64,000 nt of DNA from RPRC01 sp034933285. GTDB taxonomy: Bacteria > Desulfobacterota > Desulfuromonadia > Geobacterales > Geobacteraceae. Below the pieces are notes generated by a model. The model was not told where the DNA came from and searched no databases. It saw nothing but the letters and a program-made list of their open reading frames with translations. Both the position numbers and the translations under genes were made by a program. Numbering within the stretch: the stretch's first letter is position 1; each line of letters begins with the position of its first letter. The stretch spans positions 1 to 64,000 of the forward strand of contig JAYFNT010000011.1 in assembly GCA_034933285.1 (NCBI GenBank), read 5' to 3'. Below, in pieces: positions 52,733-61,252 of the stretch.

Positions 52733-53875
52733 ATGGACAAATTGATAAGACTCATATGTGACACGCTCGAACATGGAGAGGACGTGGTCATGGCCACTGT
52801 CGCCGATTCCTCCGGCCAAACCCGTCTGGCAGGAGCGAGGATGCTGTTTCACCGCGACGGTAGCACGCACGGAAGCATTGGCGGCGGTTTTTTCGAGGCT
52901 GAGGTTCAGGAAGCCGCGACCGGACTTTTTGCCTTGGGCAACCCCGGAATCAGGATAATCCGGCTGTCCGGAGAGAATGATGCCTCCTTGCAGGCTCCCT
53001 GCGGCAACGGCACTGTAGCGGTAGTCGAACATATCGCCGCCGTTCAGAACAACCTGGATATTTTCCGGGAGCTGCTGGAAGCTCGGCAAAAAGGCCTCAA
53101 ATGCTGCCTCGTTACCACCATGTCAAACGGAGGCGGGAAAGAACCGCCGCTTACGAGGACTCTGAGCAATTGTAACGAAGCATCGCTTGCAGCCGGTGGG
53201 GCTGACAGTGCTTTCCGTTATCCCGAATTGATGGAAAAGCTTATATCGGTCAGTGTTCCGTTAATCGAGGATGTCGGCAAGCGCGTGTTCTTTCTCAACC
53301 CCTGGAGGATTCCGGAAACCGTTTATATATGCGGCGCAGGGCATGTGGCGCAAGAAACGGCCGAACTGGCCGGCAAATCCGGATTCAGGATCATCGTAAT
53401 GGACGACAGGGAAAAATACGCGAACCTTGCCAGGTTTCCTTCCGCCCATAGTGTGGTGACGCTGGATTCATTCGACAACTGCTTTCAGGGAATGGCCGTC
53501 AACGATGACAGTTACATAATAATCGCCACTCGCGGACACCGCTATGAAAACACTCTGGTGAGGCAGGCTCTGAAGACGCACGCAGGGTATATCGGTCTTA
53601 TCGGCAGCCTCCGGAAGCGTAATGTCCTTTTCGCCGAACTGTCCGCGGAAGGCTTCAGCATTGATGATCTCCTCCGGGTCTATTGCCCGACCGGCGTGAG
53701 CATTCTGGCCGAGACACCGGAAGAAATCGCCGTCAGCATAGTCGCGCAGCTTGTCCTGCTTCGCGCCAGAAAAGCAAATGCGCGGAAGGAGCCCCCCAAG
53801 CTTCACCCGGATGCCTCTTCAGGCCCCCGTCTTCAGTCTGAATCTCAAGGAGAAGGGATACGGGCGATTCGTTGA
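52733..53875 (+). CDS. xdhC: XdhC family molybdenum-cofactor insertion protein
   Basis: A 380-residue XdhC/CoxI-family protein, which binds Moco and helps its sulphuration and insertion into molybdenum hydroxylases. The N-terminal HGSIGGGFFEAEV (about 45-57) and the Rossmann-like VYICGAGHVAQETAELA, FDNCFQ and GYIGLIGSLRKR blocks are all present. The C-terminal 30 residues are polar and variable. The start at 52733 lacks a clear ribosome-binding site; the frame extends upstream into the riboswitch. No molybdenum hydroxylase is in the window. Confidence 0.85.
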   Translation: MDKLIRLICDTLEHGEDVVMATVADSSGQTRLAGARMLFHRDGSTHGSIGGGFFEAEVQEAATGLFALGNPGIRIIRLSGENDASLQAPCGNGTVAVVEHIAAVQNNLDIFRELLEARQKGLKCCLVTTMSNGGGKEPPLTRTLSNCNEASLAAGGADSAFRYPELMEKLISVSVPLIEDVGKRVFFLNPWRIPETVYICGAGHVAQETAELAGKSGFRIIVMDDREKYANLARFPSAHSVVTLDSFDNCFQGMAVNDDSYIIIATRGHRYENTLVRQALKTHAGYIGLIGSLRKRNVLFAELSAEGFSIDDLLRVYCPTGVSILAETPEEIAVSIVAQLVLLRARKANARKEPPKLHPDASSGPRLQSESQGEGIRAIR

Positions 53876-54017
53876 CCAATGGAACATAAGTGGTAGCAAG
53901 GCAGGTACGGGTACGGGCTGCCCCCCGGGCACCTTGTCCTCTATCCTTTATTCATATGAAAGAAGAAGTATCAGGTTGTCTCAAGTCCATTTCAGTGCAT
54001 GAAGGGAAGCAAAAACC

Positions 54018-54707
54018 ATGCTGGACACTGCGATACGCAAGACATTCCCCGGCATCACGGTCGAGGTGGAATTCTCTCTTGAAAACGGGATACTGGTTCT
54101 TTTCGGCCCTTCCGGCTCCGGCAAGACCACCATCCTCAATTGTATTTCCGGACTGCTGAAGCCTGATGAGGGCCATGTCTCCCTGGGCGAGAAACTGTTC
54201 TTCTCCTCAAAGCAAGCGGTGAACATACCCGTGAGGAAGCGGCGCATCGGCTACGTATTCCAGGAATACGCCCTGTTCCCCCACCTTACCGTCATGGAGA
54301 ACACTCTTTACGGAGTGCAGGAAAGATGCAAAAATGGCAAGGGCAGCCGGGTGGAAGTGCGGGACCTGCTTGAGATGCTCAAGATAGGACACCTTCACAA
54401 CCGCTATCCAGCCAACCTTTCCGGAGGGGAAAAGCAGCGGGTCGCGCTGGCCCGGGCTCTCATGGTGGAGCCGGAACTTCTGCTGCTGGACGAGCCGCTT
54501 TCGGCGCTGGACTTTGCCAACCGCAGGGAGTTGAGACTGGAACTCAAGCAGTTGCAGAAAACCTGGAACATCCCCTTTCTGCTCGTCACCCACAGCAGGG
54601 AAGAAATGAAGGCACTTGCAGACGAAGTGCTTTTCATGGAGCGGGGAAAACGGTGCGGGCGTCTCCAGGCGATGCCGGGTCCAATAGAACTGGAAAAGGC
54701 GGTTTGA
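54018..54707 (+). CDS. modC: ModC-like ABC transporter ATPase, short form
   Basis: A 229-residue ATPase. Walker A GPSGSGKTT (about 30-38), YVFQEYALFPHLTV, signature LSGGEKQRVALARAL and Walker B LLLLDEPLSALD fit ModC/CysA-type importers. It lacks the C-terminal molybdate-binding (Mop/TOBE) domain of full-length ModC, which is about 350 residues. It lies upstream of modA, and no modB is found between or around them. GAAGGGAAGC precedes the start. Confidence 0.8.
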   Translation: MLDTAIRKTFPGITVEVEFSLENGILVLFGPSGSGKTTILNCISGLLKPDEGHVSLGEKLFFSSKQAVNIPVRKRRIGYVFQEYALFPHLTVMENTLYGVQERCKNGKGSRVEVRDLLEMLKIGHLHNRYPANLSGGEKQRVALARALMVEPELLLLDEPLSALDFANRRELRLELKQLQKTWNIPFLLVTHSREEMKALADEVLFMERGKRCGRLQAMPGPIELEKAV

Positions 54708-54787
54708 AAGAGGAGTAGCGGCAGAGCGTGACAATCAGGTTTTCGCCTTATCCTTATGAATACAACATCGAAAAGGAGGAGTTGCAA

Positions 54788-55585
54788 ATGAGAAAAACGG
54801 CATTGTTTCTTGCATCACTGTTGATGGCGGCTGTGTTCCTGGTGGGACCGGTCGTGCAGGGTACGGCCTGCGCTGCCCAGAAAAACGTTATCCAGGTCTC
54901 GGCTGCCATCAGTCTCAAGGATGCCCTCGCCGACCTGAAGCAGATGTATGCCAGGAAAGCGCCGAACGTGGAAATACAGTTCAATCTCGCGTCTTCAGGC
55001 ATGCTGCAGAAACAGATAGAAGAAGGTGCGCCGGTAGACCTGTTCATCTCCGCGGGGAAGAAGCAGATGGACGAACTGGCCGCCAAAGGCTTGATAACAG
55101 CGAATACCCGCTCTGATCTCCTGGGAAACGAATTGGTGCTCATCGTAGCCAAAGAGAAAAAAAGCGCCATCAAGACCTTTGCCGACCTGGCCGACAAGGC
55201 ACAGTCGATAAGTATCGGACAACCTGAAACCGTGCCTGCCGGCAAATACGGCAAGGAAACCCTTACATACCTGAAACTGTGGGACAAGGTTGAGAAAAAA
55301 ATCATGTTCGCCAAGGATGTCCGCCAAGTCCTTGCCTATGTGGAATCGGGGAATGTGGATGCCGGCCTCGTGTACCGCTCGGACGCCCGGCAGATGAAGA
55401 GCGGTGCGGTTGCCGCCGTTGCCCCCAAAGGCAGCCACTCACCGATAGTCTACCCGATGGCGGTCGTCACCGCCTCGAAGAACAGGGCCGCAACCGCAGG
55501 ATTCATGGAATTTCTGAAGAGCAAGGCCGCTGCCAAGATCTTCGCCTCCCACGGGTTCGTCCCACTTGCCGGAAAGCAGAAGTAG
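54788..55585 (+). CDS. modA: Molybdate ABC transporter substrate-binding protein
   Basis: A 265-residue ModA. A signal peptide (about 1-32, ending CAA) is followed by VIQVSAAISLKDALADL, VEIQFNLASSGMLQKQIEEGAPVDLFISA and DAGLVYRSDA, the oxyanion-contact segments of molybdate/tungstate-binding proteins. AAAGGAGGAGTTGC gives a strong start. It is the last gene of riboswitch unit 5. Its partner permease ModB is absent from the window, so it may work with a ModB encoded elsewhere. Confidence 0.9.
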   Translation: MRKTALFLASLLMAAVFLVGPVVQGTACAAQKNVIQVSAAISLKDALADLKQMYARKAPNVEIQFNLASSGMLQKQIEEGAPVDLFISAGKKQMDELAAKGLITANTRSDLLGNELVLIVAKEKKSAIKTFADLADKAQSISIGQPETVPAGKYGKETLTYLKLWDKVEKKIMFAKDVRQVLAYVESGNVDAGLVYRSDARQMKSGAVAAVAPKGSHSPIVYPMAVVTASKNRAATAGFMEFLKSKAAAKIFASHGFVPLAGKQK

Positions 55586-55613
55586 CCGCCCGTCCGGAAA
55601 CGAACCCTTCCCA

Positions 55614-55638
55614 GTCCCTCCCCCCACGGGGGAGGGAC
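55614..55638. terminator. Palindromic hairpin after modA
   Basis: GTCCCTCCCCC/GGGGGAGGGAC arms around CA. There is no T-run, so it may be a dispersed palindromic element rather than a terminator. Confidence 0.4.
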
Positions 55639-55671
55639 CCTCTTCACGACCCCGCGAAACCATCAATTTAT

Positions 55672-55700
55672 TTGACTCTCTCGTGTAAAAGAAGTAATTT
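55672..55700 (+). promoter_or_regulatory. Promoter of plsC unit
   Basis: TTGACT and TAATTT separated by 17 bases, 28 nt before the plsC start. Confidence 0.55.
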
Positions 55701-55728
55701 ACGCTCGATACAATCAGGGGAGCTCCAA

Positions 55729-56430
55729 ATGCCGCGGGCAATATTTTTTCTGTTTCTGTTCGTTCCTTTAACGCTTTTCGTTATAATAACCGGAGTACCC
55801 ATCACATTTCTGGACCCGACGGGGAAATTCCTCCACTCCTACAGCAAGCTCTGGGCCAAGGTGGGCCTCTTTTTTGCAGGAGTGAAAATCCAGGTTCATG
55901 GAACGGACAAGATACCTGCCGGTGTACCCTTGATCTTCATGGGCAACCATCAGAGCAACTTCGACATTCTGACACTGTACTCGGGCCTGCCGCACCATTT
56001 CAGCTGGATAGCGAAACAGGAGCTGTTCCGCATCCCGCTGTTCGGCTATGCGATGAAACGGGCCGGCTACCTTCCCCTGGACCGCAGCGACGGCAGACAG
56101 GCACTGAAAACCATGGAGTTTGCCGCGAAAAAGATCAGGGACGGCGTCAGTGTCATGGTATTCCCGGAGGGGACCCGTTCCATGGACGGGAAGCTCCTTC
56201 CCTTCAAGCGGGGTGGATTCCTGCTTGCCGCCCGGGCCGGCGTGCCGATCGTGCCATTTACCATCAGCGGGAGTGCCCAGGTCAACCCGCCGAAACGTCT
56301 GGCGGTTCGGAAAGGCGTCATATCGATCCGCTTCGCAGATCCGATCCCGACCACGGGAGCGACCGGCAAACGACGCGACGAACTGATTTCCAGGGTCAGG
56401 GAAGCCATCGAGGGCGGCTTCGAGGATTGA
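55729..56430 (+). CDS. plsC: 1-acyl-sn-glycerol-3-phosphate acyltransferase
   Basis: A 233-residue membrane-associated acyltransferase that makes phosphatidic acid. One or two N-terminal hydrophobic segments (about 5-30) precede motif I NHQSNFD (about 73-79; the consensus HX4D is present), FRIPLFG, and motif III FPEGTRS. The start at 55729 follows CAGGGGAGCTCC. It is followed 4 nt later by a very small membrane protein gene. Confidence 0.9.
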   Translation: MPRAIFFLFLFVPLTLFVIITGVPITFLDPTGKFLHSYSKLWAKVGLFFAGVKIQVHGTDKIPAGVPLIFMGNHQSNFDILTLYSGLPHHFSWIAKQELFRIPLFGYAMKRAGYLPLDRSDGRQALKTMEFAAKKIRDGVSVMVFPEGTRSMDGKLLPFKRGGFLLAARAGVPIVPFTISGSAQVNPPKRLAVRKGVISIRFADPIPTTGATGKRRDELISRVREAIEGGFED

Positions 56431-56434
56431 CAAG

Positions 56435-56614
56435 ATGTTTTTGAATGCAGCAATGATTGTCGCCGGCATCGGCCTGATCGGCTGGGGGCTGCCCGCTGCC
56501 CACAGGCTGAAAAGCCCGCTTGACCTGCTGGCGGCCCTGGCCGCCTTGGCGGGTGTCATCCTTGGACTGTCCGGCACATTGCTGGTAGCTGTGCCCGGCT
56601 TTTTTCAGGGATAG
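56435..56614 (+). CDS. Small membrane protein (59 residues)
   Basis: A short gene beginning ATG 4 nt after the plsC stop. The protein, starting MFLNAAMIVAGIGLIGWG, has two membrane segments (about 2-20 and 32-55) separated by a short KSPLD turn. It is not recognised as a known family, but its position between plsC and a TPR protein, with tight spacing, supports translation. Confidence 0.6.
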   Translation: MFLNAAMIVAGIGLIGWGLPAAHRLKSPLDLLAALAALAGVILGLSGTLLVAVPGFFQG

Positions 56615-56622
56615 AAGTCACC

Positions 56623-57012
56623 GTGACTAAATTAAGATCCATAATCCTCAATACTCTACCCGTCGTGGTGATCTGCCTGTCCCTCCTCTGGATCAACACC
56701 CTTCAACGCCAGCATGCGCAGTACAATCTGGGTGTTGCCGCATGGAACCGCGGAGATGTGATCGCTGCCATTGCAGCTTACGAATCCGCTATCCACATGT
56801 CCACACCCGGCAGCCCAGTGGTGGGAAAAGCCGCTGCCAGGCTCTGGGATATTGGTGAAGCCATGGAGCGGAAGGGAGACAGGAGCCTGGCACTGATTGC
56901 CTACCGCTCTCTCCGGAGTTCCTTCTATGCGGTCCGCGGCCTCACCCAGCCGGGAAAAAACTGGATCGCGCACTGCGACGATCGAATTGCGGCACTTTCC
57001 GCCGGGAAATAA
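56623..57012 (+). CDS. Membrane-anchored TPR-like protein
   Basis: A 129-residue protein starting at GTG 8 nt after the preceding gene. An N-terminal membrane anchor (about 8-26) precedes a tetratricopeptide-like helical region, in which YNLGVAAWNRGDVIAAIAAYESAI and AARLWDIGEAMERKGDRSLALIAYRSL form helix pairs. No specific function is known. It is probably in an operon with plsC and upstream of the RNase J gene. Confidence 0.65.
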   Translation: MTKLRSIILNTLPVVVICLSLLWINTLQRQHAQYNLGVAAWNRGDVIAAIAAYESAIHMSTPGSPVVGKAAARLWDIGEAMERKGDRSLALIAYRSLRSSFYAVRGLTQPGKNWIAHCDDRIAALSAGK

Positions 57013-57026
57013 GTATCGGAAGGACT

Positions 57027-58703
57027 ATGTCCATAAACACAACAGATAACAACGGTCTCAAAATCATTCCCTTGGGTGGTTTGGGGGAAATCGGCCTGAA
57101 CATGACCGTCTACGAGACAGGCGATGACATTATCATCGTCGACTGCGGCCTCATGTTCCCCGAGCCCTCCATGCTCGGCATCGACCTGGTGATACCTGAC
57201 ATCTCCTATCTGCGGGAGCGGGTCGACAGGATACGGGGGATTTTCCTGACCCATGGCCATGAAGACCACATCGGCGCGCTCCCCTATGTCCTCCAGGACA
57301 TGAACCCGCCCATTTTCGGCACTGCCCTGACCCTCGGTTTCGTCAGGGAAAAGCTCAAGGAATACGACCTGGACACCCAGGTTGATCTGCGCGTTTCCAA
57401 ACCGCGCGACACCGTCGTTCTGGGTGAATTCGCCGTGGAATTCGTCCGGGTGGCCCATTCCATCGTAGACGGTTGCGCTCTTGCGATCCGCTCCCCCGAA
57501 GGAGTGGTGATCCACACCGGCGACTTCAAACTGGACCAGACGCCGGTGGACGGCGAACTGACCGACCTGGCGACCCTGGCCCGATACGGGGAGGAAGGAG
57601 TCCTGGCGCTCCTTTCCGATTCGACCAATATCGAACGTGAAGGGGTCACCCTGTCTGAACGGCTGGTGGGAGAGGCGTTCGACGAAATCTTCCCCCTGTG
57701 CCGGGGCAGGATCATAGTGGCCGCTTTTTCCAGCAATATCCACCGAGTGCAGCAGGTGGTGGACTCTGCCGGGCGCTGCGGCCGCAAGGTCCTGCTGAAC
57801 GGCCGCTCCATGCTGGCAAACGTCCAGATAGCCCGTGAGCTGGGTTACCTGAATATTCCCGATTCCATTCTCATGGATCTGAAGGAACTGCCCGGACTGC
57901 CGAAGGAAGAGGTCTGCATGATCACCACCGGCTCCCAGGGTGAGCCCATGAGCGCCCTGACCAGGATCGCCATGGACGGCCACAAGCAGATCAAGCTGGA
58001 GAAGGGAGACACGGTCATCCTCTCATCCAGGTTCATCCCCGGGAACGAAAAGACCATCTCCGATCTTATCAACCACCTCTACCGGCGCGGAGCCGAGGTC
58101 TTTCATGAAAAGGTCTCAGAAGTCCACGTATCGGGCCACGCCAGCCAGGAAGAACTGAAGCTGATGATCAACCTGGTGCGGCCGCGCTTTTTCATTCCCA
58201 TACACGGCGAGTACCGGCACCTGGTGAAGCACCTGCAGCTTGCGCGTAGGGTCGGCATCGACGGGGAGCGTTGCATTCTTGCCGTGAATGGAGACATCAT
58301 CTCCTTTGTCAACGGCAACGGCGCAATTACCGGCACAGTCGAATCGGGCAGGGTGTTCGTGGACGGCAAGGGTATCGGAGATGTGGGCGAGATCGTCCTG
58401 AAGGACCGCAGGCACCTGTCCGAAGACGGGATGGTCGTGGTCATCATCGCCATCAACCAGGCAAACGGCGAAATCATCTACGGCCCGGACATCGTTTCCC
58501 GCGGCTTTGTCTTCGAAGACGAAAGCCAGGAATATCTGGACGAAACCAGGAAAATCGTCCTTGACACCCTGGCTGGCGTCAACCTGGAAGTCATGGCGGA
58601 CCTGAACGAGGTGAAAATGGAAGTCCGCAGGGTCCTCCGGCGGTTCTTCAACAAGACCATCGAACGCCGGCCGGTCATTCTGCCGCTGATCCTGGAAATG
58701 TGA
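57027..58703 (+). CDS. rnj: Ribonuclease J
   Basis: A 558-residue beta-CASP metallo-beta-lactamase nuclease. The zinc motif HGHEDHIG lies at 76-83, and HSIVDGCALAI and HTGDFKLDQTP follow. The beta-CASP region ends with the HVSGHASQEELK helix and PIHGEYRH, then a C-terminal oligomerisation domain. It degrades and processes RNA by both endo- and 5'-exonuclease action. GGAAGGACT precedes the start. Confidence 0.94.
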   Translation: MSINTTDNNGLKIIPLGGLGEIGLNMTVYETGDDIIIVDCGLMFPEPSMLGIDLVIPDISYLRERVDRIRGIFLTHGHEDHIGALPYVLQDMNPPIFGTALTLGFVREKLKEYDLDTQVDLRVSKPRDTVVLGEFAVEFVRVAHSIVDGCALAIRSPEGVVIHTGDFKLDQTPVDGELTDLATLARYGEEGVLALLSDSTNIEREGVTLSERLVGEAFDEIFPLCRGRIIVAAFSSNIHRVQQVVDSAGRCGRKVLLNGRSMLANVQIARELGYLNIPDSILMDLKELPGLPKEEVCMITTGSQGEPMSALTRIAMDGHKQIKLEKGDTVILSSRFIPGNEKTISDLINHLYRRGAEVFHEKVSEVHVSGHASQEELKLMINLVRPRFFIPIHGEYRHLVKHLQLARRVGIDGERCILAVNGDIISFVNGNGAITGTVESGRVFVDGKGIGDVGEIVLKDRRHLSEDGMVVVIIAINQANGEIIYGPDIVSRGFVFEDESQEYLDETRKIVLDTLAGVNLEVMADLNEVKMEVRRVLRRFFNKTIERRPVILPLILEM

Positions 58704-58765
58704 AAAAGGCAGGCAAAAGGCTATGGGCACGAGGAAAAATAGATTAAATTGAGGCTTTTAGCGTT

Positions 58766-58860
58766 CCTATTGCCTATTGCCTATCGCCTATCGCCTATTG
58801 CCCATTGCCTATCGCCTATTGCCCATCGCCTATTGCCTATTGCCCATCGCCTATCGCCTA
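58766..58860. repeat. Heptamer tandem repeat array (CCYATYG)n
   Basis: Thirteen and a half uninterrupted copies of a 7-bp unit, CCTATTG, CCTATCG, CCCATTG or CCCATCG. The array ends 10 nt before the ftsK start codon. Confidence 0.95.
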
Positions 58861-58870
58861 GGTACTACTT

Positions 58871-61141
58871 ATGGAAAATGAAAGAAAAACAAAACTCATC
58901 CAGGAAATAAAAGGAATCGCGCTGGGCGCCGCGGGTTTTTTCATCCTCATCGCGCTCCTTTCCTTCAGCAATGATGATCTGTCATTCAACACCTATTCAT
59001 CCGGAGCGGATGTGCACAACTTCGGGGGAAAACTTGGATCGTATTTCTCCGAACTGCTCCTGCAGCTTTTCGGTCTCGCTTCATACGCCATTCCCAGCGC
59101 ACTGCTTTTCATTGCATACAGGTTGCTCCGTTTCAAGGAACTCAGGTGGCGCGGCTACAAGGGGGTTGCTTTCCTCGTATTCCTGATCTCGCTTGCCACC
59201 CTGTTCGCCTTTGATATAGAGACCACTTCCTTCCTCGGGCAGAACGTGCAAACCGGCGGCGCCATCGGCTTCAAGACCGCAACTCTGCTGAAAACCTATC
59301 TGGGTATCCCCGGCGCGCTGCTCCTCGTGCTCCCGGTCCTGGCCGCCTCCGTCATGGTCCTGTCCCGCTTTTCCTTCGTGCTTTTCGCCGGATGGGGCTT
59401 TGCCGCCCTCAAGAGCCGATGGGTAAATTACCGGGAGAAGCAGGCACTCAACAGGGAACTCCGCGACCGGAACGTGCCGGGAGTGGCAAAACCGTCTCCC
59501 CAGATCCGTCCGGCGACGGTCACCCTCCCCCCGCCGTTGCCGGTCGCCAGGAAGGAAAAGAAAAAGGACGACGCCAAGGCGGCTCCGGTGCAGGAATCCT
59601 TTGAATTCGCCAAGGCCGAAGGCCCGTATCGCACCCCGCCCGTATCGCTCCTCGACACTCCACCACAGACCCGGCGGCAGGTGGATCGGGACATCCTGAC
59701 CATGAATGCCCGGCTGCTGGAGAAAAAACTGCAGGATTTCAATGTTGACGGCGAAGTGGTGGAGATCTGCCCGGGCCCGGTCATCACCATGTTCGAATAC
59801 GCACCCGGACCCGGCATCAAGGTCAACCGCATCGCCAATCTGGCCGACGACCTCTCCATGGCGCTCCAGGCCCTTTCGATACGCATCGTTGCACCCATCC
59901 CCGGCAAGGGGGTAGTTGGGATCGAGATACCGAACCGCGAGCGGGAAATGGTTTTTCTCCGGGAGATTTTCGCCGCGGAAGAGTTCCATCGCGGCAAGAT
60001 GAAGCTCCCCATGGCACTGGGCAAGGACATCTCCGGCGCGCCGGTGGTGACCGACCTGGCCCGCATGCCCCATCTGCTGGTGGCGGGCGCGACCGGCTCG
60101 GGCAAATCGGTCTCAATAAACACCATGATCCTGTCCCTCCTTTACACTTCCACGCCCCAGGACGTGCGGATCATCATGGTGGACCCGAAGATGCTGGAAC
60201 TCTCCATCTACGAGGGAATCCCCCATCTGTTGCTGCCGGTGGTGACCAATCCCAAGAAGGCCGCCCTGGCCCTCAAGTGGGCGGTCAAGGAGATGGAGCG
60301 GCGCTATCAGCTCCTGAGCGACAAGGGCGTGCGCAACATCGACTCTTACAATAAGAAGCTGGAAAAGGAAGCCCAGGGAGAAGAGGTCGTCGACGCTGAC
60401 GTGATCGTCATGGACGAGGTGGTCGAAGGGCCTGCCGAGAGTGAATCCGCGGAACTCCAGCCGCCCCTGGCGCAAGATGAGGAACTGGAGCACGGGCATC
60501 TGCCGTACATTGTCATCGTCGTTGACGAACTGGCCGATCTGATGATGGTGGCCGGCCGGGAAGTGGAAGAGTCCATCGCCCGGCTCGCACAGATGGCCAG
60601 GGCCGCCGGCCTTCACCTGATACTTGCCACGCAGCGACCGTCGGTCGATGTCATCACGGGCCTTATAAAGGCCAACTTCCCGGCCCGCATCTCCTTCCAG
60701 GTTTCCTCCAAGATAGACTCGAGGACCATCCTGGACTGCAACGGCGCGGAAAACCTGCTCGGCGCCGGGGACATGCTCTTCCTCCCGCCCGGGACGGCCA
60801 AGCTGCAGCGCATCCACGGCGCCTTCGTATCCGATTCAGAGGTCCAGCGGGTGGCGGATTTCCTCAAGAAACAGGCAAAGCCCGTCTATGACAAGGCCAT
60901 TCTGGAAATGAAGCATACCGACGAAAAGGAAGACGAAGACGAGGTGGTGGACGAACGTTACGACGATGCCGTGGCCCTGGTGGCCGAGGCGCGCCAGGCC
61001 TCCATCTCCATGATCCAGCGCCGCCTGCGCATCGGCTACAACCGCGCCGCGCGCATCATCGAGCGCATGGAGCAGGAAGGCATAGTCGGGCCTTCCGACG
61101 GCACCAGCCGGCCGCGCGAAGTGTTCATCAACCGCTTGTAG
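58871..61141 (+). CDS. ftsK: DNA translocase FtsK
   Basis: A 756-residue FtsK/SpoIIIE translocase that pumps chromosome ends through the division septum. Four membrane helices lie in the first 180 residues. A short Pro/Lys-rich linker leads to the motor domain with Walker A GATGSGKSVSIN (about 405) and Walker B VIVVDELADLMM. The C-terminal gamma domain (about 690-756; SMIQRRLRIGYNRAARIIERME) recognises KOPS/SRS. The gene has a poor ribosome-binding site next to the heptamer array. Its stop lies inside a palindromic repeat. Confidence 0.95.
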   Translation: MENERKTKLIQEIKGIALGAAGFFILIALLSFSNDDLSFNTYSSGADVHNFGGKLGSYFSELLLQLFGLASYAIPSALLFIAYRLLRFKELRWRGYKGVAFLVFLISLATLFAFDIETTSFLGQNVQTGGAIGFKTATLLKTYLGIPGALLLVLPVLAASVMVLSRFSFVLFAGWGFAALKSRWVNYREKQALNRELRDRNVPGVAKPSPQIRPATVTLPPPLPVARKEKKKDDAKAAPVQESFEFAKAEGPYRTPPVSLLDTPPQTRRQVDRDILTMNARLLEKKLQDFNVDGEVVEICPGPVITMFEYAPGPGIKVNRIANLADDLSMALQALSIRIVAPIPGKGVVGIEIPNREREMVFLREIFAAEEFHRGKMKLPMALGKDISGAPVVTDLARMPHLLVAGATGSGKSVSINTMILSLLYTSTPQDVRIIMVDPKMLELSIYEGIPHLLLPVVTNPKKAALALKWAVKEMERRYQLLSDKGVRNIDSYNKKLEKEAQGEEVVDADVIVMDEVVEGPAESESAELQPPLAQDEELEHGHLPYIVIVVDELADLMMVAGREVEESIARLAQMARAAGLHLILATQRPSVDVITGLIKANFPARISFQVSSKIDSRTILDCNGAENLLGAGDMLFLPPGTAKLQRIHGAFVSDSEVQRVADFLKKQAKPVYDKAILEMKHTDEKEDEDEVVDERYDDAVALVAEARQASISMIQRRLRIGYNRAARIIERMEQEGIVGPSDGTSRPREVFINRL

Positions 61142-61223
61142 GGGCGGGTTTTTAACCCGCCCACTCAAATTAGCGAAGTAGCCAGATGGAATCGACAAGG
61201 GCGGGTTAAAAACCCGCCCCTAC
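61138..61223. repeat. Nested inverted repeat between ftsK and yhcC-like gene
   Basis: Two 25-bp arms, GTAGGGGCGGGTTTTTAACC... at 61138-61162 and its complement at 61199-61223, separated by 36 nt. Each arm is itself a GGGCGGGTT/AACCCGCCC hairpin. The ftsK stop codon is part of the left arm. Confidence 0.9.
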
Positions 61224-61252
61224 GTGCTCCCGCCCCGATCCGAAAATTCTCC

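Noticed and set aside
56925..57983. 352-codon minus-strand frame opposite RNase J
   Set aside because: No recognisable domain, and the RNase J frame fully explains the region.
58766..58860. Short regular repeats considered as a CRISPR array
   Set aside because: The 7-bp units are contiguous with no spacers and no cas genes nearby.
59081..60073. 330-codon minus-strand frame opposite ftsK
   Set aside because: Gly/Arg/His-rich antisense frame; ftsK has intact motor motifs.
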